Numbered from the stretch's first letter, positions 33,411-44,820 are shown. The stretch: DNA of 64,000 nucleotides from Ariolimax columbianus (GCA_036924085.1 JAVGWX010000009.1:58072331-58136330), one strand, 5' to 3'. The notes: generated from the sequence alone by a model not told the origin. Program-made: numbers and translations.

Positions 33411-34235
33411 AACCTGTGTAATTATTTGCAGACCGCACCTCAGTAAAGGACACCACTCCCTTATTGTTCTTCATTGTGATTTTCAAGGTTAATCGAATTA
33501 CCACATATCGCTGTATTAAGGGTTGCCTGTTAACTGTTCGATTCGGCATTTCGCTATTTGACAAATGTATGTTTCAGGTTAAGAACTGTAACAACCTGAG
33601 TATGGCTTCCCTGTCTCTAGCCATCCGTCTTTTCATACTGACGACAGACAGTATACTCTTTTAGCATAGTTAATGCTTTGAGATGCATCAAGCATTAAAC
33701 TTCAACCGTTAACTCTACCTAAATTATCACATGTATGCAGAATACATTTTATTTTAGCGGCCTAAATTTAGAGGAGTCTAATTTGAATATGCTGATAAAT
33801 TCAGCTCAGATTCAACCTATGTGAATAAAAAATAATTATATCAACATGAAGTTACAGTTGGTTATTAAGACTTGGAGATTCTTCATCTTGGATATTTTCA
33901 CAAAAGTTAACAACTACATAATCAGGCCACGGAAATTCTCCGGCGATTGGTCGTCTTCGTGCCTAGTCGTCAAGGCCCCTAGATATATTACTTTGATCCC
34001 CAATATATCAAGATCAGTACTCGCACAATTTCCCACCTGGAGTATTACCATCGCAATGTTAAGGGACAGACATTAGACAATTTCCTCGCGTAATACACTA
34101 TCGATCCACCGACTTTCAAGATCAGACTGCCGGAGTCTTGTTACACAGAAGGTAAGGCATAACACAAATAATTAATATCAAACACAGTTATGCGTCACTT
34201 TGACAAAGAACTTTAATTTCCACATTAGTAATTCA
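33411..34235. other. No feature recognised
   Basis: AT-rich, with no motif or repeat partner seen. Confidence 0.35.
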
Positions 34236-34239
34236 TATT

Positions 34240-34690
34240 TTCAAGAGTTGATAGTGGCACCACGGGCTAGAAATAAACATGAAAAATGTCAAGTTTGTCC
34301 TAGAAAACACACACTATTACTGTTACTTCATGCGCAATTTTCCGAATTTGTTTCGATCGTAGTGATTGCGAATGCTTTCACTGCTTGGATGTACAGCCTT
34401 CTCAAACACGTTTACACCCTTCAATGTTTTACTGCCTCTAAGTGTTTTCATCACGGTATTGTTATTGCAGTCTTCTTTAAATGTCCGCAGTTTTCACGCC
34501 TCCTTCCACAAGAAATGTCATCATTACACGCTGCTCCATGCAAGCACTAACAGTGTTGTCCGCCATTTGTATGTATCTGTCACGTGCATATGGCAAGTGG
34601 GCCACCTAGCAGTAATAAGACATAAGTACCCCCAACTAATGATAGTAGTTCCAGCACACTATAACCCATTCAAGTAGAACTAGGACACAA
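34240..34690 (-). mobile_element. mariner relic, same family as 13179-15224
   Basis: CACCACGGGCTAGAA, ATGTCAAGTTTGTCCTAGAA and GTGATTGCGAATGCTTTCA match the inner element near 14290-14425. CACCTAGCAGTAATAAG and TAGTAGTTCCAGCACAC match 15108-15165. It carries one copy of the segment amplified six-fold at 13.6 kb. The left part and both ends are lost. Confidence 0.75.
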
Positions 34691-34739
34691 ATGCCGCTAA
34701 ATAATGATAGTAGTTCCAATACGTAATAAACCCATTTGA

Positions 34740-34990
34740 TTTCAGTCAAGCATCTGGCCCAACCGGTCGCTTAGACAAACTGAGTCTACTATCAGACAAG
34801 TTGACCATTTTGTCCTTAATATGTTGATTTGTTAGTTCAGTATTGTTGTCCCTGATGAAGGCCTATTGGTCGTAACGTAGGTTTTGTTTGTGTTCTCGTC
34901 TCGGTGCGGTATCTGACCATACCCAAATTTAAATTTTGATTAAACTCAACCTCAATCAACTGTTACATTTATTTTCAGGTTTTTTTCCCA
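34740..34990 (+). mobile_element. Possible Penelope-like element 3' fragment
   Basis: The phrase CCTGATGAAGGCCTATTGGTCGTAAC resembles the conserved CTGATGAAGGCC...GGCCGAAAC sequence of Penelope-like elements, which is their hammerhead ribozyme. No protein remains are readable, so the element's extent is a guess around the motif. Confidence 0.4.
34852..34876 (+). ncRNA. Degenerate hammerhead-ribozyme-like core
   Basis: CTGATGA (34852-34858) is followed by a 4-bp stem GGCC/GGTC around a TATT loop (one G-T pair). GTAAC (34872-34876) sits where the hammerhead consensus is GAAAC. The T in place of the conserved A should abolish cleavage. Stem III and the cleavage-site strand were not resolved. 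Confidence 0.4.
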
Positions 34991-35244
34991 CTATATACAT
35001 CCACAGAGCCGCCGCAGCCTCGCCTTATTTTAATCCCATTCCGGTAGAACTAGAACGCCCTTCGTACATCATGACTGACTTTCTTACTGTCCGTATACTT
35101 TCCACCACGTCACACTTCATGTTCAGCTACGTGGATTGCCTTGACATTCCACCTCAAAAGAAAGACCATATTATTCGCTTAATTGCATTGATCCATCGGC
35201 GTGAACATCGTGTGTGGATTAGGGATTGGGTGAAGATGAAATAG
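34936..35244 (+). other. Unassigned open frame, 102 codons
   Basis: The distal part reads LDIPPQKKDHIIRLIALIHR and REHRVWIRDWVKMK before a stop. The RxHRVWIRxW phrase is faintly reminiscent of DNA-binding proteins of PIF/Harbinger elements, but nothing else supports that. The upstream half overlaps the possible Penelope fragment and an acceptor-like TTATTTTCAG at about 34968-34977. It may be an exon, a transposon remnant or chance. Confidence 0.2.
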
Positions 35245-35405
35245 TGTGTAACCAAGTGTTCCTTAACGTTTCAGTGTGGACCGGCAGGAATAAATCATTG
35301 TAGCAGGGATCTGTGCCAGTTGGTCATTTATTGTTCTTTTGGAACCTAATTTGGTTTAGATTCGTGCTTAGCCATTTCTATGGTTATTACAGAGGCTGAC
35401 ACCTT

Positions 35406-35685
35406 TTGTTTTTAGGATATTTTTCTTCTTGTTCGTCTTCTTCTTCTTTTTCTTCCTCTTCTTCTTTCTTTCTTCTTCTTCGTACGCTGTTCAAAAGAAA
35501 GCGGCAGTCATCCTGAGGCTGGTGACACTGCCATAGAGCGTGTCTAGTGTTGGCACAGGTGATGGCCACTTGTGCTTCCTCTGGTCATCGTATGTCGGGC
35601 AATTTTGCAGCAGATGTTCAGCGGTCATTTTCCCTGTACCACATGTCCATTCGTCAGTAGCACCTATCTTCATTGTTTTTAGGAT
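35406..35685 (-). mobile_element. Short 5'-truncated RNase-H LINE copy with 13-bp target-site duplication
   Basis: TTGTTTTTAGGAT lies at 35406-35418 and 35673-35685. The 254 bp between them are GAA-rich at the 3' end. On the minus strand they encode MKIGATDEWTCGTGKMTAEH and LLQNCPTYDDQRKHKW, the zinc tail of the same LINE family as 31901-33396. Only the last ~85 codons were inserted. Confidence 0.93.
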
Positions 35686-35689
35686 CTGA

Positions 35690-36289
35690 GAGCCAAGAAA
35701 CATGTATGAGTCATGCACGGTTCTGGATGGAAAGGATATACCATGGTGTGGCAAAGTGTGCGAGTAAATGCAATACTGATCCTAACATGTTAGTCGACGT
35801 ATCATCATTTCTACGCGTCATTGCTACCTGGCGCCGTGATTTGTTGTTCCCTTCTCTTTTTACCGGTTAATTGTAGTAGTTAGAATCGTTTTGGGTTTGG
35901 TTTGGTTTATTGTTATGTTTGTTTGAAACAAAATTGAATTGTTTTCTTGAAGCAGTTTGGAAACTAATATCTAAGGTTTACGAATCTGCAGACCAGAACC
36001 TCGGGAAGCAGTAGTGTAACCTACCCGGCTGTGTGTTTGAAGTATGTCGGTGCCATTATAAATAAGTGTAGTCTCAAAGTATTCGGTTTGACTAGTTTGT
36101 CGTTCTAATTAACTTTCCTGTTGCTGTTTATGTTGCTGTTGTTGTTGTATTTGTTGTTGTTATTGTTGTTGTTGCTGCTCTTACTGTTGTTGTTGTTGGT
36201 GGTGTAGCTACTGCTGCTGCTGATTGTTGTTGTAGTTGTAGTTGATGATGAAGAAGAAGAGGAAGGCAAAGAGGAAAACAAACCACAAT
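35690..36289. other. Unassigned, with a GTT/GCT-rich tract
   Basis: Trinucleotide-rich GTTGTTGTT, GCTGCT and GATGAAGAAGAAG at about 36120-36260. Otherwise nothing recognised. Confidence 0.5.
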
Positions 36290-36635
36290 GAGTAAGATTA
36301 CTCCTGTGTACGCTCTGAAAGAGCGTAAAGTGTCGGGTTGCAGTAGCTTTCCTTACATTCTGAGCGTGCTGATGATGATGGAGGGATCATATAGGCGATT
36401 GTATAATGCTCGACTTCGTGTGCGTGTCGCTTATTACTGCGGGGATCACGCCGACTCCCTACCTCGTTAGCAAGTCAGCCATACAAACAGCCCGTTTCCA
36501 AGGAGGCCTACGTGGAGGCGACACATTGGCCTGTGTATTTTACCGTAACCTGACTGACATGTCTGACCACCATGTCTGCTTGACCAGACGTTATTCTCCT
36601 CTCCATTTGCGTTTCCCTCAATTCCCTACGAAAAC
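36290..36635 (-). repeat. Dispersed repeat family R1, reverse copy
   Basis: ATGAGTAAGATTACTCCTG, CAGTAGCTTTCCTTACATTC, GCGTGTCGCTTATTACTGC and CAGCCCGTTTCCAAGGAGG parallel 48285-48510 closely. In reverse complement they parallel 18640-18960. Confidence 0.75.
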
Positions 36636-36779
36636 TTCTTGATCGTACCTTCCGTTACATCTTTGCTTACCGTCGCATACTTTTGTTTGATGAATTTTCT
36701 TACTGCAGCTGTTCTGATTTTTATAAACAGGTTGGTAGTGCACAGGATGATAGTTTCGTGTTTGTTTGTTTATCTAACC
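36636..36779. other. No feature recognised
   Basis: Short spacer. Confidence 0.3.
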
Positions 36780-37140
36780 TAAATAAATTGGTCAATTAAT
36801 AAGCTGAAAGTTATGTTTGTTGAGTTTATGAGGTTAAAATTAATTAATAAGCGTAAAGTTGTGATGATAAAGTTAATACGCCTAAAGTTGTGATTGTTGA
36901 GTTAGTAAGCTTAACGTCGTTATTGTTGAGTTAGTAAGCTAAAAGTCACAGTTGTTCAGCTAGTAAGCTTAAAGTCATGAATATTCAGTTAGTAAGCATA
37001 AAGGCATGATTGTTCAGTTAGTAAGCTTAAAGTCACAATTGTTCAGTTAGTAAGCTCATGTTAGTTAGTACTCATGATTCTTGAATTCAACCGCTTGAAG
37101 TCCACGATTGTTGAATTAACAAGTCTATTTTCATGGTTGT
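36780..37140. repeat. Degenerate ~32-bp minisatellite
   Basis: About ten imperfect units around GTTCAGTTAGTAAGCTTAAAGTCA. Confidence 0.85.
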
Positions 37141-37334
37141 CAAACGACGTGGTTTTTTCATTGAAATACCTAATGTTATGATTACCGAATGAATGTGCCT
37201 AAACTCAGAAATATGTCAGGGATGGAAAGAAAATAGCCAATGTGCCTTCCTGGCATGTCGCAAGAGGCAATTAAATGGGGCTGCCATTGTGGGTAGTGAC
37301 TTGTCATTAAAAAAAATATTATTGCATTTACACA

Positions 37335-37850
37335 AATTGTCTTATTCTTCTTCCTCTTCTCCTCCTCCTTATTCTTCTTCCTCTTCTTCTCCTCCTTATT
37401 CTTCTTCCTCTTCTTCTCCTCCTTATCCTTCTCCTCCTTCTTCTTTTTTCCTTCTTCTTCTCCTTCTTTTTCTTCGTTTTCTTCTTCGATCAAGTACTGA
37501 TGATATGATTTAATTTCAGCGATGTTCAAGACAAAGATTGTGCGTTTCAGATCTTCACCGGTCCCCCACAGCTTTTCAAACATGGTCGCTCCCCAGGGCC
37601 AGACTCCCCTTTTTGGTCTGCATAAGTGGGGCAGTCCCGCAGGATATGTTCTGGTGTTTGCTTGGCTGCGCCGCAATCGCATTTGGCGTTATCTCCAAGA
37701 CCCACTCTGTGGAAGGGGTCCTTGAGTCTGCAATGTTCCGTTCTGAATCTGAAGACTTTTGTCTATCCATCTCTGACAAGTTTGTCTTTGCTGTTAATGT
37801 CTTGCATCTGTTCTTTGTGCTAGTCTCTCCACTCCGTCCTGATGGATCGT
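37335..37850 (-). pseudogene. LINE ORF2 3' end of a second RNase-H LINE family
   Basis: The minus strand reads KVFRFRTEHCRLKDPFHRVG and CDCGAAKQTPEHILRDCPTY, the zinc tail with C-x-C...H...C spacing, in two alternating frames. It ends in a long GAA/GGA-rich tail (37340-37495 as TTC/TCC on the plus strand). Sequence differs from the 31.9-kb family, so it is a distinct lineage with the same tail habit. A (GA)n tract at 37860-37892 lies next to its 5' end. Confidence 0.75.
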
Positions 37851-37858
37851 GTGATAAT

Positions 37859-37859
<1 letters not shown>

Positions 37860-37892
<33 letters not shown>
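37860..37892. repeat. (GA)n microsatellite
   Basis: About 14 AG dinucleotides. Confidence 0.9.
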
Positions 37893-38544
37893 TGGTGGTG
37901 GTTGGAAAGCAGCAACCTGATGTTATATTATATTTCGTGTGGGGATATCTTGTTTGATGCTTGAGATGGCTCGTAGAATGCCCCCGGAGTCTGTTAGAAT
38001 GAACGTTTTTCTTGTTGATGTGTTTCGGCTGAAACGAATTGAATTTGCGCATTTACAGTCAACCACTGCGAAAGTTCGAATACAATTTTCATGTAAAGCT
38101 AAAACGTATGTTTCACATTAGACGAAAAGGTGAATGAATGAATGCATGAACATCGTGACTGCTGATGCTTGTAATCATTTATTCAACTGTAGAAATGTTT
38201 CAACAAATTGAACTAAAAGTTAAGAATAAACAGACATTCCATAAAGTCTATATCTAATCATGCATATCTGATGGTGTCCAATCAGTTGGCAACAAATAAG
38301 CTGAGGTGATTATTTCAGTAGGTGGAGAATTCAGAGGCGTATATGCGAAGAAAAAATGGGGTTGGGTATTGGCATCATGTCATCAATTAAGTGAGGATAT
38401 TATTATATCACTTGAGCGGTGACTTGGAGTGTAGAAGAGGATAGCAAATAGTTGTATACGTGACTAGCAACATCAATATGGGAAATAATTGCAACAAAAG
38501 ACATCATTCCAATACAGCTGATACATACTTCGTTATAGACTTTC
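37893..38544. other. No feature recognised
   Basis: AT-rich, with no motif. Confidence 0.3.
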
Positions 38545-38650
38545 TGTGTGGTTAGAGTGCGTATATGTCAAACCACTATGACCAGGTTCGTGTCCTGACC
38601 ACAGAATTATCCAGTTTACCCAGATGTGCATTGATGATTTATAGGGGAGA
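38545..38650 (+). repeat. tRNA-derived SINE, family S4
   Basis: GTGTGGTTAGAGTGCG (A-box-like), CAGGTTCGTGTCC (B-box-like), then CCAGTTTACCCAGATGTGCAT, which resembles the S2/S3 core. One copy only. Confidence 0.5.
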
Positions 38651-38689
38651 TGGATATGTGAAAGAAAATTTAGTACCTTGAATTAGAAA

Positions 38690-38880
38690 CGTGATCGTAC
38701 GAGGCCTCAGTTTGTTTATGATTTGGGGTGGCTAGTACTCTGTATCGCTGTCATACCTTCCCAAACAGTAAGACAGGTATCAGTTTGTGTCTGGATCGAC
38801 TGAAGCCTATCGGTAACATGAGTTGAACCTCTTACTGTTCGCGTGAAAGGATAGTGTTTTATAACTGCGTTAATCAAATT
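38690..38880 (-). repeat. SINE S3, diverged copy
   Basis: GTCTGGATCGACTGAAGCC, TATCGGTAACATGAGTTGAAC and a tRNA-like head ending near 38875 match the S3 order on the minus strand. Confidence 0.55.
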
Positions 38881-39595
38881 CAGATGAATAGGGCACCCTA
38901 TGAGAAAGGGCCTGGAAATGCTCCCATGCATGCGCTGTATGGAGAAGGAGTTGGGAGGGAAAGAAACTCCTGGCCAAGAACCGATGACACCAGTGCATGT
39001 GAAGTCTGGAGGGGGGGGACTCAAGAAGACGGCCCACAATAGGAACATGTGCAGTTCCCGTTGAGGTAATACGTGCCAATGGAGAATCAGATGGATAAAT
39101 AAGAAAATATATACGGTATGACAATGGTAACAATTGAACGCACATCACAGGTCATTTAGTGCTGGTCAGAAGTGATGTTTTTTTTTAATGATCTTATAAT
39201 AAATGTCAATTTAATTGTATATACGCATACATTTAAACAATCGATGAAGTCATGAATAGAAAATCAATCAACCAATCAATAGAGCCGTCATTAAGCACAT
39301 AAGGAATCAGTCACAGTCTGCATACGCACACATTAAATCGACCGATGAAGTTGGTGTGCAGAAAACAATTAGTAAACAGTATCAGTTCCTTTTTATTCAC
39401 AAAATGTATGTGCAAAATAGTGAATTTCCAATAATTCAACAAATAAAACCAAGTACAGACATACAATGAATTAATGTTATTGAACATCACTGCACGCAAT
39501 TCCATGAATTCTATACATATACTGTCTTCCGTTACTTCGTTTGCCGACAATCGTTCCAGTTGTGTTTGAAGTTGTTATAGGATATATATATATAT
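38881..39595. other. No feature recognised
   Basis: Contains a G8 run near 39011 and a T9 run. Short AT run at 39583-39597. No motif. Confidence 0.35.
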
Positions 39596-39599
39596 ATTA

Positions 39600-40300
39600 T
39601 AATACTAATGTTCGCTTTGACGTCTGAAGCCCGTTGCGTCAGTCGGCCTCATCCATGACCCACAGCTGTGACATGGTTCCAGGCCTCGTCCAGATCGGAG
39701 GAGGTAGTTGCTTCTTGCTGGAGCAATACTGTTCGTAGACAGCCTTTTCTGCACCTCCAGCCGATCGGGGAAAGACTTTTGGCGCGGAGGTACGAGATGT
39801 GTGGGCCGAGGTTTCCTGGTCCAGCCGTACAACATAACCAAACAAAGAAACCCGGCGCCGGTCAAGTGTTTCTGAGATTTGGTGAAGGCCTGTTTTAGCA
39901 GAGACCACCACATTGTGGATGTAGTCATGCCATCGGATGTCTAGGATACGCCTCTGGCTGGGCATGTGAAAGGCTTCCAGTTCCGAGATGGTATGTTTCA
40001 GCTATGCCCGAGTTTCGGAGTCGTAAAGCAGAACTGGCACCACGCAAGACTGGTAGATGGGAATTGAAGTGAGATCTTGCCATTACTCCGCACACGCCGG
40101 AGGTCGTGCATACCGGACGCAGCTAGTCCAATCCACCTTGATATATCGGGGCCAATGCGCCCATCGGATGATATCATACAACCGAGATACAGGAATTCGT
40201 TGGCGCCCTCCACAGTGTGACTTTGAGTTTCAATACCCTGGGTTGCTGTGACGGAAATGTGGTTCTGAACTTTGGTCTTGGCCCAGGATATAGACAGGCT
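39600..40300 (-). pseudogene. LINE ORF2 C-terminal relic
   Basis: From 40213 down on the minus strand: EFLYLGCMISSDGRIGPDIS, GLAASGMHDLRRVRSNGKIS, then a frameshift. Next come PSQRRILDIRWHDYIHNVVV, SAKTGLHQISETLDRRRVSL and FGYVVRLDQET, ending near 39605 with a DATGFRRQS-type tail. This is the order seen in a common metazoan LINE lineage (YLGxxISSDGxIxxEIxRRI...QRRILgIRWxDxVxNxEV...RRvSLFGHVxRLD). The RT catalytic core is absent. Confidence 0.85.
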
Positions 40301-40327
40301 GGGTGAGTCTTATTTATATATATATAT

Positions 40328-40522
40328 GTCTGCATCACGTCATTAGCCCTCTAGTCATTGGTTTTCTTTTGTCTTTGTCTGCATCACGTCATTAGCCCTC
40401 TTGTCATTGGTTTTCTTTTGTCTTTGTCTGCATCACGTCATCAGCCCTCTTGTCATTGGTTTTCTTTTGTCTTTGTCTGCATCACGTCATTAGCTCTCTT
40501 GTCATTGGTTTTCTTTTGTCTT
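40328..40522. repeat. 49-bp tandem repeat, four units
   Basis: CTGCATCACGTCATTAGCCC recurs at 40330, 40379, 40428 and 40477, with few substitutions. Confidence 0.95.
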
Positions 40523-40990
40523 AGGTCGTTGAGTTGTATATGTCCATAAAGCTGAGTTGTCTGTATATGTTGAAGTGTGTGTAGCTTAACATGTATACAT
40601 GATGAGATATCTGGCCCAGTGTACAACTCTACTTAGTTACTTCTTATGACATGCTTGGCAAGTTTGCAGTGTTGCCATGTATTGCTCCCATTTCGGGCCT
40701 CGGAATTCATTGAAATTTGTCAGGGCAGTTTGATGACCTGCACTTTGACGATGATTTTGGCTCTTCTGTCGCACAACCTCAATCTCATGCGAAATAGATT
40801 AAGTGTAATTGGCGAGAGGTCACAGAAATTGGGACTATGAATACACCGAGGGAAACAAATCAACCAGAAAGATAACAGTGGACCATGGCTGGAGGAGAAG
40901 CAACTAGCGTTGAATGATGTTCCGTGAATTCTTAACCTTTTACAATCAATATCCAGCCAAATAGGTATCTAACAATGGTATTACGCCACC
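40523..40990. other. No feature recognised
   Basis: Includes a CTTATGACATGCTTGG phrase near 40645 related to a recurring motif at 9703. Otherwise unassigned. Confidence 0.3.
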
Positions 40991-40991
40991 A

Positions 40992-41013
40992 TTTTCTCTC
41001 TCTCCCTCTCTCT

Positions 41014-41063
<50 letters not shown>

Positions 41064-41370
41064 GCCCCTCCCCACCACCCCGTCACCACAACAAATATGA
41101 TAGAGTAGCTTATCCAGATCCAATTGCCAACTAACATGAAGTGCCGCAACATATGAGAGGATCCACTTCTGTTCATCGGGTGGCAGTTGCTGCAAGACAC
41201 TCCGTACGTATTCTCTCTCTCTGGTACACATGCTCTATATCTCTCTGGTACACAAACTCTCTCTCTCTCTCTCACTCTACGCCCCACCCCCACCCCGTCA
41301 CCGAAAAACAAATATGATACATATTTTGTGAGCTCCCCACCCACATCTCGTATCACATCTGTAACCACAA
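40992..41370 (-). repeat. Microsatellite-linked repeat family R3, copy A
   Basis: A (CT)n tract (about 40994-41062) is followed by a unique ~115-bp block (41099-41215), then more CT-rich sequence. CTACGCCCC...CACCCCGTCACC appears both near 41060 and 41277, a local duplication. The 115-bp block reappears in reverse at 63690-63800, again flanked by GA/CT tracts. On the minus strand it encodes an open SVLQQLPPDEQKWILSYVAA stretch. Confidence 0.8.
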
Positions 41371-41589
41371 CATATAAATGCCCTTCTATAGACTTCGTCG
41401 CTCCGCTGAAACATGTAACTGCTTCTGCTCACCCGTATCGCTGCATCGATTCATTTGCTTGATGGTATTTACTCTCGTACAAGCTTTATTGATCGTATTC
41501 AATCAAGTAAGAATAACAATCAATAACAAAAATCAATCACACAATAAATCACAATCTACTTGCATTTTAATCATTCTGTAACCTGCAAT

Positions 41590-42180
41590 GCGTAGATCTG
41601 CACAGTAGTAGTAGTAGTAATACTATTGATGATTATATATATATATATAACGTAAACAACAGATACCCCTGTTTTACGTCATCTGCAGAAATCAATATGT
41701 GATAACCAATAACTAACGTCAACAATTTTGTACACCTGCAATACTCTCACTAATTATAGGCATGCACATTCTCTCAATAATGTGTACACAAATACATGAT
41801 CTCATTAAATTGTAAGTATTACAATGATATCAATAAAATAAACACGTCTATATGCCCTTCAACAATGTGTACACCTGTAATTGTTATTAATAATTTGGTA
41901 TCTTTCAAATGTCCCCAATAATGTGTACACTTGTGAATTATATACATAATCTGCAAACAGATGTAATCCCTCATTAATGTATATGCTTGTTAATGCCCTC
42001 ATTAATGTGTGCGCATTTAAAGCATATCAAACATGAGTACACATATAGATACTCTTAAACAATGTGTACACTCTTAAATAATGCGTGCATCTTTACATGT
42101 TTTCAGTAATATGTAAACCTGTAAATGCTCGTAGTAATGTGTACACCTGTAAATTATCTCAATAAATCACAGTTATCTGA
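41590..42180. repeat. Degenerate AATGTGTACAC minisatellite
   Basis: AATGTGTACACCTGTAAAT and close variants recur irregularly about every 25-50 bp, suggesting an old decayed array. A GTA-rich stretch and an AT tract lie at about 41605-41650. Confidence 0.6.
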
Positions 42181-43350
42181 AAGACGGTATAGACTATCAC
42201 AATGGTTATCAAAATGTGTGTGTTCACTGCATACTTGGACATTATTTTAAAATATGAATGATTCGCTTCACCGCTCCAAGTGAAGCATTATACCACCACC
42301 ACCACTAGAGCTGGCCGCCTTGCATCAGGACTGTTTCTGATCATTTCCTGTAGTTGCTTCAAAGTAACGATATTTGGATGATGAGTTTGCTAGCCTAGTG
42401 CAAACATTTCTTAGATTTCCCTTTATGACATAGGTAGAAGGTTATGGCGGTTCCTTTCTTTTGAAGCGGGGTACGACCCGTGTAATTTTAATATGTGCAG
42501 CACGTGTGTCTAACATGGTGAGCAGGTGTGTGAATAGTTAGGAGACTACAGCAGTCATCAGAATGCACACCTTAGCCATTAACTTCTAGAGAATGACCAT
42601 ATATGAATCAGTATGGAGTGCAGAGATGTCGGTCTTCATTACATAATAAGATAAATATAGGGGTACTCTAAATCATGTGCATGTCAACTGGTGGCGACTG
42701 TCAGTTCACTCAAAAAACCATTTGCCTTTTAACTATGCACAGCTCACACAGCTTTAACGCGATGTGGTACAGTACGCATTCATTTATAACGCGATGCAAG
42801 CGTGGAGACACATTTTCATAAACTCAGATATGTGTTAATAAACATGATTAAAATGTGGATTTCTTCTGAACATATTTTGGCATGTTCATGTTATTCTGAA
42901 TACACGTTATCCATTCTCGTTTTACTCGTGTGTCCGTGATGTTGTGGACTGTTTTATCCTCGGTATGCGGTGACGTGCAAGTTGGACGCACCGTTTCTCA
43001 CGCACCATACCATAGCCTACCGTAGATACAGACCTTCTAACTCACGGAGAAATCCCTTTGAAAGTCGCACTTCACCGCTGACTAAATAATCTGCCGTGCA
43101 AGTGTCAACTATCAGTGCAACTATAATAGCGTGTGTCGGGAAACAAAGACTGATATGCATTTGTTGTCAGAGCATTATTCTGTGGAAGGATCACTTTCAA
43201 CAGTGATTTGTTGTGTTTTGTACCGTGAATTGTTGTTGTATTTCTCTGTGTGGAGCATGGATTGATTATAAACCTTTGTACGATATGGGTTCTGTTATTT
43301 AGTCGGCGGTGGAATGAGACGTTTCAAGGGGTTTTTCCCGTGAGTCAGAC
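42181..43350. other. No feature recognised
   Basis: About 1.2 kb with no motif or repeat partner. This is one of the least repetitive stretches in the window. Confidence 0.35.
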
Positions 43351-43362
43351 AGCCTATATAAA
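43351..43362 (+). promoter_or_regulatory. TATA-box-like element
   Basis: CCTATATAAAGTAG fits the TATAWAAR consensus and stands alone in less AT-rich sequence. No coding exon follows that I can recognise, so a promoter is speculative. Confidence 0.2.
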
Positions 43363-44392
43363 GTAGACCATGGCCATACAGACGGTATGTGGGCAGAGTT
43401 GGTGACGGAAGTTTTTCTGTTTCATCCGTCTCGTGTACTATATTGTTTTTTTACTCACTAGAACTGATTACACGATAGCGAACATTGACCAAAGCCCTTG
43501 TTCTTTCGACAAAGCCATCACTGCAGTGTACCGTAGCGCTTATTTGAATTACCTTCAACGAAGAGTATATAGTCTGCTTAGGGTATGCGCTTCAACATTC
43601 CGTTGCATTTACATGATTTGTCATCTCTAATGCATATCCGTTTATCCAACGTTTCCCGGAGACCTCTGATTGCCTTATCAATTGGACACGTCATCGGTAC
43701 GGGTTATATCCGGGGATATATAATTGCAGGCTAAGACTGCACAAGTTCGCTAACTGAATAATCTGACGTTCCAGAAGTCGGGGCGACAGGACGTGACGGG
43801 AGGAATGTACGTAAGGCGGATTGAAGGGACAGGTGATGGATGGATTGGAGAGGAGGAGATGAGTAGAGGGGCGAGCCAGTAGAAGGAGGAGTTGGCGGAT
43901 GCGTTGAGAGGGACAGGTTTCGGGAGGGAAGATGGATCGGTTGGAGGGCGGAGAATGTGAGGCAGAGAAGTGGTACTGGAAGAGGGATGAACTACCAGTT
44001 AACACTTTTTTTCCACTATTGTCCCCTTGACGTTTCATCGCTCTTTATATTGTCATGGTTTTGTCATGCGATCCTTTAACATGTATGCTAACCATATGTA
44101 TTTAATTTGCGTGGTAATGATTTGTTAGTCTTTTTTTTTTAAAGAATTATTTTTTGTTTTGAAATGTTATTTGTGTTTATATTCTTTTTGTTGTTGCCTT
44201 CAGTGATATATTGTTTGTATACAATATTCATCATTCATGTCGAATAGCCCACACCCTTCTTTCTTGGTATACGACATATTGACCGCTTCACTCCAAAGAG
44301 CCGTTTTATTGCTTGGAAACGTTCTTACAATGCTACAGAGCCGATATATTGGCTTGAACTATTATCAGTAACAACTTTTCATGAATTTATAT
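43363..44392. other. No gene recognised; purine-rich block
   Basis: GGA/GGG-rich sequence at about 43795-43990 creates an artificial open frame on the minus strand. Nothing else seen. Confidence 0.35.
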
Positions 44393-44504
44393 CAGCGTTT
44401 TCCAACCTTTTTACACATCCGTATAGGTGAAAATAGGAAACATTTTTCATGGGCCGGTCAGACAGCATTAAGAAAAAAACACGATTTATATAGTATTTAG
44501 TGTA

Positions 44505-44780
44505 TTCGTTTTTAAATAAAATATTATAAAATGAAAATTATGTAGCTATTTAAAATAAGCAGAAACCGAGCAGTAAATAACAATATTATAAAATGAAAAT
44601 TGGGCAGCTATATAAAATAAGCAGAAACCGAGCAGTAAATACAAATATTATAGAATTAAAATTGTGCAGCTATTTAAAATAATCAGAAACCGAGCAGTAA
44701 ATACAAATATAATAAAATGAAAATTGTGCAGCTATTTAAAATAAGCAGAACCCTAGCAGTAAATACAAATATTAATAATA
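44505..44780. repeat. 62-bp tandem repeat, four units, inside the hAT relic
   Basis: AAGCAGAAACCGAGCAGTAAAT-type sequence recurs at about 44559, 44621, 44683 and 44745. Units are AT-rich and lightly diverged. Confidence 0.93.
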
Positions 44781-44820
44781 TAACATAATGAACTTTTGAG
44801 AAAGTAATCATCACCATCAA

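Noticed and set aside
37182..37682. 166-codon minus-strand frame with a Lys/Glu-rich block
   Set aside because: The charged block is the GAA/GGA tail of a LINE. Only the zinc-motif part is real, and it lies in broken frames.
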